Below, piece by piece: positions 1 to 9,140 of a DNA stretch of 64,000 nucleotides (positions are counted from its first letter, which is position 1; each line of letters starts with the position of its first letter). Source of the DNA: Paraburkholderia fungorum. Its GTDB lineage: Bacteria; Pseudomonadota; Gammaproteobacteria; Burkholderiales; Burkholderiaceae. The stretch is taken from the NCBI RefSeq assembly GCF_900099835.1, contig NZ_FNKP01000001.1:1860001-1924000 (forward strand). The letters are read 5' to 3'. A model generated the notes under the pieces. The model did not search any database. It worked only from the letters and a program-made list of their open reading frames with translations, and was not told the DNA's origin. The position numbers and the translations under genes are program-made.

Positions 1-104
1 CGGCAACAGTTACACCGCTCCGGGCGTCCGCAAACGGCCGGCCACTCAACCCACCCGGCGCAGGCGCGCCGGGCTCCGCTCAGGAGACGCCAGATGGACT
101 GTAA
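1..104 (+). CDS. C-terminal tail of an upstream protein, probably an ECF sigma factor (partial)
   Basis: An open frame (third forward frame) enters from the left edge and stops at TAA 102-104, 11 bases inside the following anti-sigma gene. About 33 residues are visible, rich in Pro, Gly and Ala, with no recognisable motif. The assignment rests on context: a stop overlapping the start of a ZAS-type anti-sigma gene is the usual arrangement of an ECF sigma/anti-sigma pair with translational coupling. The start and all sigma domains lie outside the window, so the identity is inferred. Confidence 0.45.
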   Translation, partial: ATVTPLRASANGRPLNPPGAGAPGSAQETPDGL

Positions 105-1125
105 AGAAGCCCGGCCGCTCCTCGATGCGAACGCCGATCATGAGTTGCCCGCACCGGAAGCCCGGCGCATCCAGCAACATATCGAGAGTTGCGACGCGTG
201 CCGTCGCGAGAGCGACAACTTGCGGACATTGAGTGGTGCGCTGCGGACGACGCCTTATCATCGCGCGCCGCAGTCGCTGAGGGCGCGGATCATCGCCGGT
301 TTGCCGGCGATTGAAGAAGGGCTGGCTGCGACAGCGGCGGATATCCGTTCTGACACTGACGCTTATGCAACCGGAGAATCCGCGACGAATAACGGGCGGA
401 GCGGCGTCAATCAACCGGGCGGCGCGCAAGGTACACCCGGCGACGCAGCACCAGAGTCGCGCCCGCGTCAGCGGCGCCGGTCCTTCCTGGCTGGATTACT
501 CGATGGCTTGCGCGGTCAGTCAGGCGGCTTTGGCGGGCCGGTCGCCACGGGCGGCGCAAACCGGCTGTTTGCTTCGGGGTGGCTCGCTGCGCTGGTTATC
601 GCGCTGGGCGCTGGAGCGGCGGGCGTGGCGTTGACCCTGCACCGTTCCGCAGATATTTCCCCATTCGCCGACGAACTGGTTGAGAGCCACGTGAGGGCGC
701 AGGTGTCGGGCCGCGACATCGACGTGATTTCGACCGACCGGCACACGGTCAAGCCCTGGTTCAACGGCCGGCTGGACTATTCGCCGCCGGTCGAGGATCT
801 TGCCGCCAGCGGTTTCCCGTTGCAGGGTGGACGGCTCGACTACCTCGCGCATCAGCGGGTGGGGGTGCTGGTGTACCGGTACGGCAAGCACGTAATCGAC
901 GTGTACGTCTTTCCGCAGGCGGCATCGGGCGGCGCAGGCCGGAACGTGGGGAGCGCCGCGCCGTCGATAGTGGGGCGGGAGGGCTACTCGATCGCCCACT
1001 GGGATGCTGAAGGCATGACCTGGTGGGCGATTTCGGACGCCGCGCCCGATGCGCTGACAGGGCTGGAGGCCGCGCTGAAGGCGCGTCTGCAAAGCGGCAG
1101 CGAGCGTACCGAAGGCGGCTCCTAG
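94..1125 (+). CDS. Anti-sigma factor, zinc-finger (zf-HC2) transmembrane protein
   Basis: Predicted 343-residue membrane-bound anti-sigma factor that would hold an ECF sigma factor inactive. The N-terminus carries the ZAS zinc motif His29-x3-Cys33-x2-Cys36. A low-complexity linker rich in Gly, Ser and Arg follows, then one hydrophobic segment around residues 164-184 and a roughly 155-residue periplasmic domain. AGGAGA at 82-87 sits six bases before the ATG, supporting this start. It overlaps the presumed sigma gene by 11 bases. The family is clear from the Cys/His motif and the topology; the cognate signal and regulon are unknown. Confidence 0.8.
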   Translation: MDCKEARPLLDANADHELPAPEARRIQQHIESCDACRRESDNLRTLSGALRTTPYHRAPQSLRARIIAGLPAIEEGLAATAADIRSDTDAYATGESATNNGRSGVNQPGGAQGTPGDAAPESRPRQRRRSFLAGLLDGLRGQSGGFGGPVATGGANRLFASGWLAALVIALGAGAAGVALTLHRSADISPFADELVESHVRAQVSGRDIDVISTDRHTVKPWFNGRLDYSPPVEDLAASGFPLQGGRLDYLAHQRVGVLVYRYGKHVIDVYVFPQAASGGAGRNVGSAAPSIVGREGYSIAHWDAEGMTWWAISDAAPDALTGLEAALKARLQSGSERTEGGS

Positions 1126-1516
1126 CTTCAAAGTCTTGCTTATGCGGCAAGGTTCTGAGCGGGCTGAGGCCGCGTTGCCTTGATGATCTGCAGGCAAATA
1201 GCGGCCGGCAGCATTCATGTTTCTACAGCGTCCTCGGCGGCCGTAAAGCGACGCCCAGACTGCGCGAGCGACCCCGGGGAGTGGTCGCGGAAATTGACCA
1301 GAGCTTGCCGTTCCGATATGTCTGCGCCCAAAACGTCTTGCGGCGATCGGGCCAGCCTGTCCCTAAACCTTTGAAAACACTCCCGATTCACGCGTTGAAT
1401 CGACGGGATATCTTGCAACCCGGCCCTATTCGGGTTACACTCTTTGGCTTCTCACTTGCCACACCGGTTCCGACGCCCGGGTGGCTTTTATCCATAAGTC
1501 AGCACAAGGAGTGAAT
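1126..1516. other. Intergenic region between anti-sigma gene and rpsF
   Basis: About 390 bases without a credible gene. The left part shows no SD-preceded reading frame and no clear hairpin. The right part holds the rpsF operon promoter (1413-1441) and about 70 bases of leader. Confidence 0.6.
1413..1441 (+). promoter_or_regulatory. Sigma-70 promoter of the rpsF-priB-rpsR-rplI operon
   Basis: TTGCAA at 1413-1418 and TACACT at 1436-1441 are separated by exactly 17 bases, close to the sigma-70 consensus. Transcription would start near 1448, leaving a leader of about 70 bases before rpsF. The spacer contains an inverted CCCG/CGGG pair. Confidence 0.75.
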
Positions 1517-1891
1517 ATGCGTCATTACGAAATCGTATTTATCGTGCACCCGGATCAAAGCGAGCAAGTGCCCGCAATGATCGAGCGTTACAAGTCCACG
1601 ATCACCTCGCACGGTGGCCAGATCCACCGTATCGAAGACTGGGGCCGTCGCCAACTGGCCTACATGATCGAGAAACTCGCCAAGGCTCACTACGTCTGCA
1701 TGAACATCGAATGCGACCAAACCACGCTCGACGAGCTGGAACACGCATTCAAGTTCAACGACGCTGTTCTGCGTCACCTCATCGTCAAGCTGAAGAAGGC
1801 CGAAACGGCCCCGTCGCCGATGATGAAGGAAGTGCAGCGCGAAGAAGCCAAGAAGTCGGCTGCTACGCAACCGTCCGAAGCGCAGGCTTAA
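1517..1891 (+). CDS. rpsF: 30S ribosomal protein S6
   Basis: S6 binds 16S rRNA as a heterodimer with S18 in the platform of the small subunit. The protein begins [14 protein letters not shown], the typical S6 start, and the 124-residue length fits the family. The C-terminus is a short Lys/Glu/Ala-rich tail ending in EAQA. AAGGAG at 1506-1511 lies five bases before ATG 1517; an in-frame ATG upstream at 1481 lacks such a site and is not conserved. It is the first gene of the rpsF-priB-rpsR-rplI operon. In other bacteria the S6:S18 complex binds its own mRNA leader; I did not identify that structure here. Confidence 0.97.
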   Translation: MRHYEIVFIVHPDQSEQVPAMIERYKSTITSHGGQIHRIEDWGRRQLAYMIEKLAKAHYVCMNIECDQTTLDELEHAFKFNDAVLRHLIVKLKKAETAPSPMMKEVQREEAKKSAATQPSEAQA

Positions 1892-1941
1892 GACACACTA
1901 TTTAAGCTACCAGAACAGGCGTTGTTCTCGCCCAAGGCTAC

Positions 1942-2241
1942 ATGAACCGGTTGCAACTTACGGCCAGCGTCGTCGAACGCGAACCGGTGCGGTACACCCC
2001 CGCCGGCGTTCCGATTGCAGGTTGCACGTTGCACCACCGCACGGAAGTCGTCGAAGCCGGCATTGCCCGGCAAGTCGAACTGACCATGCAGGCGGTAGCG
2101 GCAGGCGAGGCGAGCGGTAGGCTGGAAAGCTGTCCGATGGGCGTGGAAACGCTCTTCACAGGCTTCCTGGCAAAAAAGCACCGCAACGCACGAACTCTGG
2201 TATTTCACATCACAGAATTGCAGGACATTGGAAAGGACTGA
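1942..2241 (+). CDS. priB: Primosomal replication protein N
   Basis: PriB is a small OB-fold single-strand DNA-binding protein of the PriA-PriB-DnaT replication restart primosome. The 99-residue product starts [20 protein letters not shown] and has the PriB pattern (aromatic and basic residues in beta strands, a GxP turn near residue 22). It lies 50 bases after rpsF and two bases before rpsR, its standard position in proteobacterial S6 operons. No strong SD precedes the ATG; translation may be coupled to rpsF. Confidence 0.93.
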   Translation: MNRLQLTASVVEREPVRYTPAGVPIAGCTLHHRTEVVEAGIARQVELTMQAVAAGEASGRLESCPMGVETLFTGFLAKKHRNARTLVFHITELQDIGKD

Positions 2242-2243
2242 AC

Positions 2244-2519
2244 ATGCCCCGCCCGACTGGTAAGAAATTCGACAAGCGTCGTCAGCAACAAAATCCGCTC
2301 TTCAAGCGCAAGAAGTTCTGCCGTTTCACGGCCGCTGGCGTCGATCACATCGACTACAAGGACCTCGAAACGCTGAAGGACTTCATCGGCGAAAACGGCA
2401 AGATCACGCCGGCGCGTCTCACGGGTACGAAGTCGCACTATCAACGCCAGCTGGATACGGCAATCAAGCGCGCACGTTTCCTCGCGCTGGTGCCGTACAC
2501 CGACCAGCACAAGGCCTAA
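2244..2519 (+). CDS. rpsR: 30S ribosomal protein S18
   Basis: S18 partners with S6 on 16S rRNA. The 91-residue product contains the family signature around [17 protein letters not shown] and a basic C-terminal half ([19 protein letters not shown]). AAGGA just upstream of ATG 2244 is the ribosome binding site. The gene is two bases after priB and 27 bases before rplI, so it is certainly co-transcribed. Nothing unusual. Confidence 0.97.
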   Translation: MPRPTGKKFDKRRQQQNPLFKRKKFCRFTAAGVDHIDYKDLETLKDFIGENGKITPARLTGTKSHYQRQLDTAIKRARFLALVPYTDQHKA

Positions 2520-2546
2520 CCCGACGACGCGATAAGGAGCATCTGA

Positions 2547-2999
2547 ATGCAAATCATTCTTCTGGAAAAAGTCGTCAATCTGGGCAACCTGGGCGATATC
2601 GTTAAGGTCAAGGACGGCTACGCACGTAACTTCCTGATCCCGAACAAGCAAGCTCGCCGTGCAACGAAGGACGCTTTGGCTGAATTCGAAGTCCGCCGTG
2701 CAGAACTCGAAAAGATCGCAGCTGAAAAGCTGGCAGCCGCTACGGCCCAAGGCGAAAAGCTGGCAGGCTCGACGGTTCAGATCGGTCAGAAAGCTGGCGT
2801 CGACGGCCGTCTGTTCGGCTCGGTGACCAACGCTGACATCGCTGAAGCGATCACGAAGCAAGGCTTCGCAGTGGAAAAGGCGCAAGTGCGTCTGCCGGAA
2901 GGCCCGCTGAAGATCGTCGGCGATCACGCTGTTCAAGTGTCGCTGCACACCGACGTCGTCGTCGAAGTGACGGTGGCTGTGATCGGCGAACACGTCTAA
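2547..2999 (+). CDS. rplI: 50S ribosomal protein L9
   Basis: L9 binds 23S rRNA domain V and extends from the large subunit. The 150-residue product begins [21 protein letters not shown], the conserved L9 N-terminal domain, followed by a long Lys/Glu/Ala-rich connecting helix (about residues 42-75) and the C-terminal domain. AAGGAG is a few bases before the ATG. It is the last gene of the operon, with an intrinsic terminator 38 bases downstream. Confidence 0.97.
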   Translation: MQIILLEKVVNLGNLGDIVKVKDGYARNFLIPNKQARRATKDALAEFEVRRAELEKIAAEKLAAATAQGEKLAGSTVQIGQKAGVDGRLFGSVTNADIAEAITKQGFAVEKAQVRLPEGPLKIVGDHAVQVSLHTDVVVEVTVAVIGEHV

Positions 3000-3037
3000 G
3001 CATCACGTAGTATTTGCCAGGATTTAGCTGGCGAAAG

Positions 3038-3070
3038 GCAGGGGCCGGGTAACCGGCCCCTGCTTTTTTT
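3038..3070 (+). terminator. Intrinsic terminator of the rpsF-rplI operon
   Basis: A perfect 11-bp stem (GCAGGGGCCGG at 3038-3048 with its complement at 3053-3063) around loop GTAA is followed by seven T. It ends the ribosomal operon before dnaB. Confidence 0.92.
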
Positions 3071-3133
3071 ATGCCTGTTTTTTTTAGTTTTTGCGCTCGC
3101 CGCCGCCGCCCGATTACCCGATAATTCTTCCCC

Positions 3134-4519
3134 ATGAACGCACCGTCCAAAGATCCCCAACTCGAGTCGCTGAAAGTCCCGCCGCATTCGATCGAGGCCG
3201 AGCAATCGGTGCTGGGCGGCTTGCTGCTCGACAACGCGGCCTGGGACCGCATCGCCGACTTCCTGTCGCAGAGCGATTTTTACCGCTACGACCACCGTAT
3301 CATCTTCGAACACATCGGCAAGCTGATCGCGGCCACGCGTCCGGCCGACGTGATTACCGTGTACGAGGCGCTCGGCACCTCGGGCAAGGCGGAAGAGGTC
3401 GGCGGTCTCGCGTATCTGAATGCGCTTGCGCAGAACACACCGAGCGCAGCCAATATTCGTCGTTATGCGGAAATCGTGCGCGATCGCGCGGTGCTGCGTC
3501 GTCTGGTTTCCGTGGCCGACGAAATTTCGGCTGACGCGTTCAATCCGCAAGGCAAGGAAGTACGGCAGTTGCTGGACGAAGCGGAATCGAAAGTGTTTTC
3601 GATCGCGGAAGACGGCGCGCGAGGTACCCAAGGCTTCCTGGAAATCGGGCCATTGCTGACTCAGGTGGTCGAGCGGATCGACACGCTGTACCACACCGCC
3701 AATCCGAGTGACGTGACGGGCACGCCAACCGGCTTCGTCGACCTGGACCGCATGACCTCGGGCATGCACGGCGGCGAATTGATCATCGTCGCGGGACGTC
3801 CGTCGATGGGTAAAACGGCGTTCTCGATGAATATCGGCGAATACGTGGCGGTCGAGTATGGGTTGCCGGTGGCCGTGTTCTCGATGGAAATGCCGGGTTC
3901 GCAACTCACCATGCGTATGCTTGGCTCCGTTGGCCGACTCGATCAGCACCGTATGCGTACCGGCCGCCTGACCGACGAAGACTGGCCGAAGCTCACGCAC
4001 GCAGTGCAGAAAATGAGCGAGGCGCAGATTTTCATCGATGAAACCGGCGGTTTGAACCCGATGGAACTGCGTTCGCGGGCACGACGCCTGTCGCGCCAGT
4101 GCGGCAAGCTCGGTTTGATCATCATCGATTATTTGCAGCTGATGAGCGGTTCGTCATCGGGCGAAAACCGTGCGACTGAAATTTCCGAAATTTCTCGCTC
4201 GCTAAAGAGTTTGGCGAAAGAACTCGATGTGCCGGTGATCGCGCTGTCGCAGCTTAACCGTGGCCTCGAACAACGCCCCAACAAGCGGCCGATCATGTCG
4301 GATCTGCGTGAATCGGGTGCTATCGAGCAGGATGCCGACGTGATCCTGTTCATTTACCGTGACGAAGTCTACAACCCGGACAGCCCGGATAAAGGCACGG
4401 CGGAGATCATCATCGGCAAGCAGCGGAATGGTCCGATCGGACCTGTTCGGCTCACGTTCCATGGGCAATTCACGAAGTTCGACAATTTTGCCGGCGCGCA
4501 GAATTTCTACAGCGACTAA
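3134..4519 (+). CDS. dnaB: Replicative DNA helicase DnaB
   Basis: Hexameric 5'-3' helicase that unwinds DNA at the replication fork and interacts with DnaG and the clamp loader. The 461-residue product has the N-terminal primase-interacting domain (residues 20-125), a linker, and the RecA-like domain with Walker A GRPSMGKT (221-228). Further motifs are IIIDYLQLMSG (Walker B region) and SQLNRGLEQR. No intein is present. There is no SD before ATG 3134; GATAAT at 3120-3125 could be a -10 element so close to the start that the mRNA may be almost leaderless. It follows the rplI terminator, so it probably has its own promoter. Confidence 0.97.
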   Translation: MNAPSKDPQLESLKVPPHSIEAEQSVLGGLLLDNAAWDRIADFLSQSDFYRYDHRIIFEHIGKLIAATRPADVITVYEALGTSGKAEEVGGLAYLNALAQNTPSAANIRRYAEIVRDRAVLRRLVSVADEISADAFNPQGKEVRQLLDEAESKVFSIAEDGARGTQGFLEIGPLLTQVVERIDTLYHTANPSDVTGTPTGFVDLDRMTSGMHGGELIIVAGRPSMGKTAFSMNIGEYVAVEYGLPVAVFSMEMPGSQLTMRMLGSVGRLDQHRMRTGRLTDEDWPKLTHAVQKMSEAQIFIDETGGLNPMELRSRARRLSRQCGKLGLIIIDYLQLMSGSSSGENRATEISEISRSLKSLAKELDVPVIALSQLNRGLEQRPNKRPIMSDLRESGAIEQDADVILFIYRDEVYNPDSPDKGTAEIIIGKQRNGPIGPVRLTFHGQFTKFDNFAGAQNFYSD

Positions 4520-4544
4520 GTGGATAAGTGAAGCGATAACTGGG

Positions 4545-4565
4545 GCGCCGTTGTAACGGCGCTTT
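4545..4565 (+). terminator. Hairpin after dnaB, weak terminator
   Basis: An 8-bp stem (GCGCCGTT at 4545-4552, AACGGCGC at 4555-4562) with a two-base nominal loop is followed by only TTT. It is well placed 25 bases after the dnaB stop, but the U-tract is poor. Confidence 0.5.
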
Positions 4566-4593
4566 CGAAAGTGCGATATCTATCTCGCAACGG

Positions 4594-4599
4594 TACAAT
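4594..4599 (+). promoter_or_regulatory. Candidate -10 element for the DUF47-pit operon
   Basis: TACAAT at 4594-4599 lies about 50 bases before the start codon at 4647. The -35 region is poor, so this is only a candidate; a second AT-rich hexamer, CATAAT, is at 4619-4624. Confidence 0.4.
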
Positions 4600-4646
4600 G
4601 TGGCGGTTTTATGTCAGCCATAATGTGACCAATTTTCGGGATCCCA

Positions 4647-5273
4647 ATGTTCGGTCGTTTCATGCCCACCGAGGGCAAGTTTTTTGAAATTTTCAATGCA
4701 CACGCCACGTGCATCGTCTCGGCGAGCCGCGAACTCGAGCTGCTGATCGACAATCTGCAAGACGCGGAAACCCACAAGCAAAACGTGCAAAAGGCCGAGA
4801 AGGCCGCTGACAAGCTCACGCACGAAACCATCGACCTGCTGCACAAGACGTTCATCACGCCGCTCGACCGTGACGAAATCCACAAGCTGATCACGACGAT
4901 GGACGACATCCTCGACCTGATGGAAGACGTCGCCACCGCCATTTCGCTGTACGACGTGCAGGCCGTGACGTCGGAAGCGAGCCAGCTCGCGCACATTTGC
5001 ACGGCGACCTCCGAGCGCGTGCAGTTCGCTGTGAGCCTGCTGTCGGACATGAAGCAGGCCGGCCAGATCCTGAAGGCCTGCGAGGAAATCGACCGTCTGG
5101 AGTCAGAAGCCGACCGCGTGCTGCGTTCGGCCATGTCGAAGCTGTTCCGCGAAGAAGACAACGTCAAGACCCTGATCAAGCTGAAGGCAATTTACGAATT
5201 GCTCGAAACGATCACGGACAAGTGTGAGGATGTAGCGAACATCATCGAAGGCATCGTGCTGGAAAACGCATAA
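4647..5273 (+). CDS. DUF47 PhoU-like protein, Pit accessory
   Basis: A 208-residue, almost entirely helical cytoplasmic protein of the DUF47/PhoU-like family. Members are encoded beside Pit-type phosphate transporters and are thought to modulate them. It starts MFGRFMPTEGKFFEIFNAHA and has the acidic helices with repeated E/D-rich positions (KLITTMDDILDLMEDVATAI) thought to bind metal clusters in this fold. Its TAA stop shares one base with the ATG of the transporter gene (TAATG), indicating translational coupling. The regulatory role is inferred from family and context. Confidence 0.87.
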   Translation: MFGRFMPTEGKFFEIFNAHATCIVSASRELELLIDNLQDAETHKQNVQKAEKAADKLTHETIDLLHKTFITPLDRDEIHKLITTMDDILDLMEDVATAISLYDVQAVTSEASQLAHICTATSERVQFAVSLLSDMKQAGQILKACEEIDRLESEADRVLRSAMSKLFREEDNVKTLIKLKAIYELLETITDKCEDVANIIEGIVLENA

Positions 5274-6283
5274 TGCAATCGATACAACTCGCTATCTGGG
5301 TCGTCGCCGGCCTGGTCGCCGTCGCGCTGATTTTCGACTTCATGAACGGCTTTCACGACGCGGCGAACTCCATCGCCACCGTCGTTTCCACGGGCGTTCT
5401 GAAGCCGCAGCAGGCGGTGGCCTTTGCGGCGGCGTTCAACGTCATCGCGTATTTCGTGTTTCACCTGAAGGTCGCGGCGACGGTCGGTAAGGGCACGATC
5501 GACCCCGACATCGTCGACCATTACGTGATTTTTGGTGCGCTGGTCGGCGCGATCGGCTGGAACATCATCACCTGGCACTACGGTATTCCATCCAGCTCGT
5601 CGCACGCGCTGATCGGCGGCCTGGTCGGCGCGGCGCTCGCCAAATCGGGCTGGGGCTCGCTGAACATGGACGGCCTGCTGAAAACGGTCGCCTTCATCTT
5701 TATTTCGCCGCTGCTCGGCTTCGTGCTCGGTTCGTTCTTCATGCTCGCGGTGTCGTGGATCTACTTCCGTACGCCGCCCAGCAAGGTCGACCGGCGGTTC
5801 CGGCGGTTGCAGCTGGTTTCGGCGGGGCTGTATAGCCTTGGGCACGGCGGTAATGACGCGCAGAAAACCATCGGCATTATCTGGATGCTGCTGATCGCGA
5901 CCGGCTATGCGTCGTCGTTCGCCGATGCGCCGCCGCTGTGGGTGATCGGCGGCTGCTATCTGTCAATGGGATTGGGTACCTTGTTCGGCGGCTGGCGCAT
6001 CGTCCGAACGATGGGGCAGAAGATCACCAAGCTGAAGCCGGTTGGCGGTTTTTGTGCGGAGTCGGGCGGGGCGATTACATTGTTCACCGCTTCGGCGCTC
6101 GGCATTCCGGTGTCCACCACGCACACGATTACCGGCGCGATCGTCGGTGTCGGCGCGACGCAAAAGCTGAGCGCGGTGCGTTGGGGAGTGGCCGGCAATA
6201 TCGTCTGGGCGTGGATTTTGACGATTCCGGCGTCGGCCGTGCTCTCGGCGGCGGGCTGGTGGTTTGGCCATCGCTTTTTGTGA
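5273..6283 (+). CDS. pit: Low-affinity inorganic phosphate transporter, Pit family
   Basis: A 336-residue inner-membrane transporter for metal-phosphate driven by the proton gradient. Two copies of the family signature are visible: near the N-terminus (FMNGFHDAANSIATVVSTG) and at GHGGNDAQKTIG. The segment GIPSSSSHALIGG and the later GIPVSTTHTITGA are the paired half-repeats of the inverted-repeat fold. Around ten hydrophobic segments span the protein. It is coupled to the upstream DUF47 gene, forming the standard two-gene unit. Confidence 0.93.
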   Translation: MQSIQLAIWVVAGLVAVALIFDFMNGFHDAANSIATVVSTGVLKPQQAVAFAAAFNVIAYFVFHLKVAATVGKGTIDPDIVDHYVIFGALVGAIGWNIITWHYGIPSSSSHALIGGLVGAALAKSGWGSLNMDGLLKTVAFIFISPLLGFVLGSFFMLAVSWIYFRTPPSKVDRRFRRLQLVSAGLYSLGHGGNDAQKTIGIIWMLLIATGYASSFADAPPLWVIGGCYLSMGLGTLFGGWRIVRTMGQKITKLKPVGGFCAESGGAITLFTASALGIPVSTTHTITGAIVGVGATQKLSAVRWGVAGNIVWAWILTIPASAVLSAAGWWFGHRFL

Positions 6284-6540
6284 GCGCGACGGTCGCGTGC
6301 TTTGGCACAGGGCGGCACGGTAATTCGGCAATTTCAGGCTGAATACACGTGCCGCTGACCAGAAGGCTTTAGCGAAGGGTTTATTGCCGTAGCAGTTTCA
6401 GTGTCGAATAAGCCCGCGCGCGGAAGATTCTTAAATCAACGGGTCGTCGCGCAGGCACCTTCCGCAGGACTTTGAGCTTTCTTCCTATAGCGTCATGGCG
6501 CCTGGCATCAGTCCTCCGATAACGCCAGCAACCGCGCCGC

Positions 6541-7347
6541 TCAGATCAACGGCGCGCTGCCTCCATCCATCGGGACAATCGCTCCCGTTACGTAACTCGC
6601 GCGGCGGCTCGCCAGAAATAGCGCGACGTCAGCGATTTCCTCCGGCTTTGCATAGCGTCCGAGCGGCACTTTCGCCTGCCCGCGCGCCAATGCGTCCGCG
6701 CTATCGATTCCTTGCTGCGCCGCTTCCAGCTTGACCGCTTCCTCGACGCGCTCCGTCAACGTCGAGCCGGGATTGATGGCGTTGATGCGAATGCCATAGC
6801 GCGCGTAATAGTGGGCGAGGCCAACGGTGGCGAGCATCAGCGCGGCATTGGCGGCGCCCCCCGCGATGTGGATGTCGCTGGCGACCTTGCCACCCATCCC
6901 GATGATATTGACGATCGCGCCGGGCGCGGCCCCGTTGCCGGCTTTCGCCCGGTCAGCCATGCGCCGCAACACTTCCTGCTGCGGATAGATGTAGGGGAAA
7001 TATTTCGCTTCCATCGTTGCCCGGAATGCGTCGGCGTCGAGCGTTTCCGGATCGTAGCGGCGAGCCGCACCTGCGCTGTTGATCAAAACATCGATCGGGC
7101 CGACGGCGGTGCTGACCTCTTCGACGATATCGGCGGCGCTGTGCGGTTCATGCAGATCGGCGCGCGTCCGGTGCACATGCAGACCTTCCTGTTTCAACTG
7201 CTCGTAAGCGCGCGCGAGATTGGCGGGGTCGCGCGAAACGATCGCGACTTTCGCGCCTTCGAGTGCAAACGCCCGTGCACAGGCGAGCCCGATTCCTTTG
7301 CTGCCACCGGTGATCAGTACCACCTTGTCTTTCAGCCCGAGATCCAT
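6541..7347 (-). CDS. Short-chain dehydrogenase/reductase (SDR) family oxidoreductase
   Basis: A 268-residue NAD(P)-dependent oxidoreductase of the classical SDR family; the substrate cannot be told. The N-terminus has the cofactor motif GGSKGIG (about residues 14-20), and NSAGAA corresponds to the NNAG motif. The region around VNIIGMGG replaces the usual catalytic Ser segment, and the catalytic YxxxK is not clear: HYYARYGIRINAINPG shows the Y and the downstream NPG motif but Arg rather than Lys. ATG 7347 is preferred; a GTG nine bases upstream (7356) is possible. Because Tyr-x3-Lys is degenerate, catalytic activity should be treated cautiously. Confidence 0.82.
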   Translation of the reverse strand: MDLGLKDKVVLITGGSKGIGLACARAFALEGAKVAIVSRDPANLARAYEQLKQEGLHVHRTRADLHEPHSAADIVEEVSTAVGPIDVLINSAGAARRYDPETLDADAFRATMEAKYFPYIYPQQEVLRRMADRAKAGNGAAPGAIVNIIGMGGKVASDIHIAGGAANAALMLATVGLAHYYARYGIRINAINPGSTLTERVEEAVKLEAAQQGIDSADALARGQAKVPLGRYAKPEEIADVALFLASRRASYVTGAIVPMDGGSAPLI

Positions 7348-7722
7348 TGTCACCACCCGCTGTCGGAAGAATATCGATGACGATAGCAGATCGTCGGCGT
7401 CGCCGGGATGAGCGACCTTTGACGCGGCACGGGAAGCGGAGTGGTTAGGCGGTGTTCTGGAACCGCGCGCAGGAAGCGCTGCCGGAGAATAGGGCCGATG
7501 ACGAATGTTTTGTCACGGCTGAGGGCGTTTACGTGTCAGGCAGAAGGCTTGCCGTGGTCTGCGGAGGGCAGCACGCGGTTATCGTTAGCGAAATTCTGAT
7601 GACGCTGTGCAGCGTTACGGCCGCTTTGCGCGACACGACCTGGAAGTGATCGCAGAGCAACGTTCGACTGCTAAAACGTTCAGTTTCCGTCGACCTTTCC
7701 GGCTGTTACCCGCAGCGGAAAA
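7348..7722. other. Intergenic region between SDR gene and NlpC/P60 gene
   Basis: About 375 bases. One GTG-started 65-codon frame (7452-7649, plus) exists but has no ribosome binding site and no recognisable motif. I see no clear terminator or promoter here. Confidence 0.5.
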
Positions 7723-8925
7723 TCAAAAGTTGCCGTTGGCGAAGCGCGCAATCGGATCGTCGTTGGTTTGTGTCGGCGCGGGCATGCTGCGTGAGCCCGT
7801 CGACGCGCGCATGATCTGCACACTGCCGTTTTCTTCAACTTGCTGAGCCTGCTGTGCCTGCCGGACGGCCACTGAAGCGGGGGGCGGCGGTTCAAAGGCA
7901 TCAGCGGCGGCATCGATTGCGTCCGGTTCGCGACCCGCTGAAGCTTGTGGGACGGAACGTGCGGTTATCGTTGGTTGTGTAGAAGCGCCGTTAGCGGCGT
8001 CATACGCGCGAGCTTGAGCGGTCGAAGCCGTTGCGGGAGATACCGCACCTGCGGCGCGCGCCTGCATTTGCGCGGCACTCAAGCCTGGCGGCGGGGGCTC
8101 GAACTGATCCGCCGGAGCCGCCCGAGCTGTAGTCGTCGTCTGATCGGGAGCCGCAACTAAAGGCGCATGAGCCTCAGTGACGCGAGCTTGTTGGATCTGT
8201 CGATTCTGTGACGACTGTGGCTCCGCAACATAAACCGGCGATTGCGCTGCCGCCCTTGTCGCCGACGGTGCGACATTACCTGCCGTCCCCGCCGCGGCGC
8301 CCGCTCCTGCAACCTGTGCATCACGCTCCGACTGCGGCGCGGCGGCCTGATAACTCGGCGTATCAAACGGCGCTGGCGTCGCAGCCGGCCCAGCCACGCG
8401 CCTGATCCCATCGAAACGCTTGGCCCAGTACGGATTGGTCAGGTAGTCGAGCCGCACGGTGCCGCCGGTCGACGGCGCGTTGACGAAGCGCAGCTTGCCG
8501 ACATAAATCCCGACGTGCGAATGCGCGCGCCCGGTCGTGTTGAAGAAAATCAGATCCCCAGGCGCGACCTGGTCGGGTTCGATGGATTCACCGCGTCCGC
8601 TCATATCGGCGGTCGTTCGCGGCAGATTCACCGACGCCGCGCGCAATACGACATAGCGAACCAGGCCGCTGCAATCGAAGCCGCTGTCGGGCGTATTGCC
8701 GCCCCAACGGTACGGAACGCCGACGAGACTCATCGCCTGAATCGAGATTTCTTCGCGGCCGATGCTGTGATCGACAAAATTCGGGAAGCCCGGCGGCGGC
8801 GCGTGATAAGCGCCGTTTGCCACGATCACGGAACTGCCGGACCCGCCGCGTGACGTTTTCTGCGGCGCGCCGGCACACGCGGCGAGCAACAGGACGGTCA
8901 GCAGGGAAAACGCGAGTCGGCGCAT
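7723..8925 (-). CDS. NlpC/P60 (C40) cell-wall peptidase, lipoprotein with long low-complexity tail
   Basis: Predicted outer-membrane or periplasmic lipoprotein that cleaves peptide stems of peptidoglycan. Residues 1-17 form a lipoprotein signal (LLLAAC, lipidated Cys17). The NlpC/P60 domain spans about residues 55-175, with nucleophile Cys85 in FDCSG and His137 in HVGIYVG. The third catalytic polar position appears to be Asn149 (FVNAPSTGG) where many homologues have His. After residue 180 comes more than 200 residues rich in Ala, Pro, Gln and Thr without a visible domain. The catalytic domain is of usual size; the tail is the unusual part. Confidence 0.88.
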   Translation of the reverse strand: MRRLAFSLLTVLLLAACAGAPQKTSRGGSGSSVIVANGAYHAPPPGFPNFVDHSIGREEISIQAMSLVGVPYRWGGNTPDSGFDCSGLVRYVVLRAASVNLPRTTADMSGRGESIEPDQVAPGDLIFFNTTGRAHSHVGIYVGKLRFVNAPSTGGTVRLDYLTNPYWAKRFDGIRRVAGPAATPAPFDTPSYQAAAPQSERDAQVAGAGAAAGTAGNVAPSATRAAAQSPVYVAEPQSSQNRQIQQARVTEAHAPLVAAPDQTTTTARAAPADQFEPPPPGLSAAQMQARAAGAVSPATASTAQARAYDAANGASTQPTITARSVPQASAGREPDAIDAAADAFEPPPPASVAVRQAQQAQQVEENGSVQIMRASTGSRSMPAPTQTNDDPIARFANGNF

Positions 8926-9077
8926 GAAAACGGGGCGAGCGTTAAACGCTCGTTTACTGACGGACGATTTCGGGATGGTAGCCCGCAGAACGCGGCTGCG
9001 GCAAGAATTCTTGATAAATTACTTGAAGTTTGTGCGCTAAGTGTTGCCCGAATGACGTTTTCAGTTACATGAAGGCG

Positions 9078-9120
9078 ATAAAAAAGCCGCGTCTGGAGCA
9101 ACTCCAGACGCGGCTTTGTA
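9078..9120 (-). terminator. Strong intrinsic terminator between phoH and nlpC/P60 genes
   Basis: A perfect 16-bp stem (9083-9098 with 9102-9117) around a three-base loop. On the minus strand it is followed by a run of T, so it ends the phoH transcript 24 bases after its stop. Confidence 0.9.
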
Positions 9121-9140
9121 AAAGTCTAACTAGTTGAAAC

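Noticed and set aside
1215..1418. 67-codon minus-strand frame between the anti-sigma gene and rpsF
   Set aside because: It runs through the rpsF promoter region, lacks a ribosome site and has no family match.
7452..7649. 65-codon GTG-started frame between SDR and NlpC/P60 genes
   Set aside because: No SD, no homology recognised, codon pattern not convincing.
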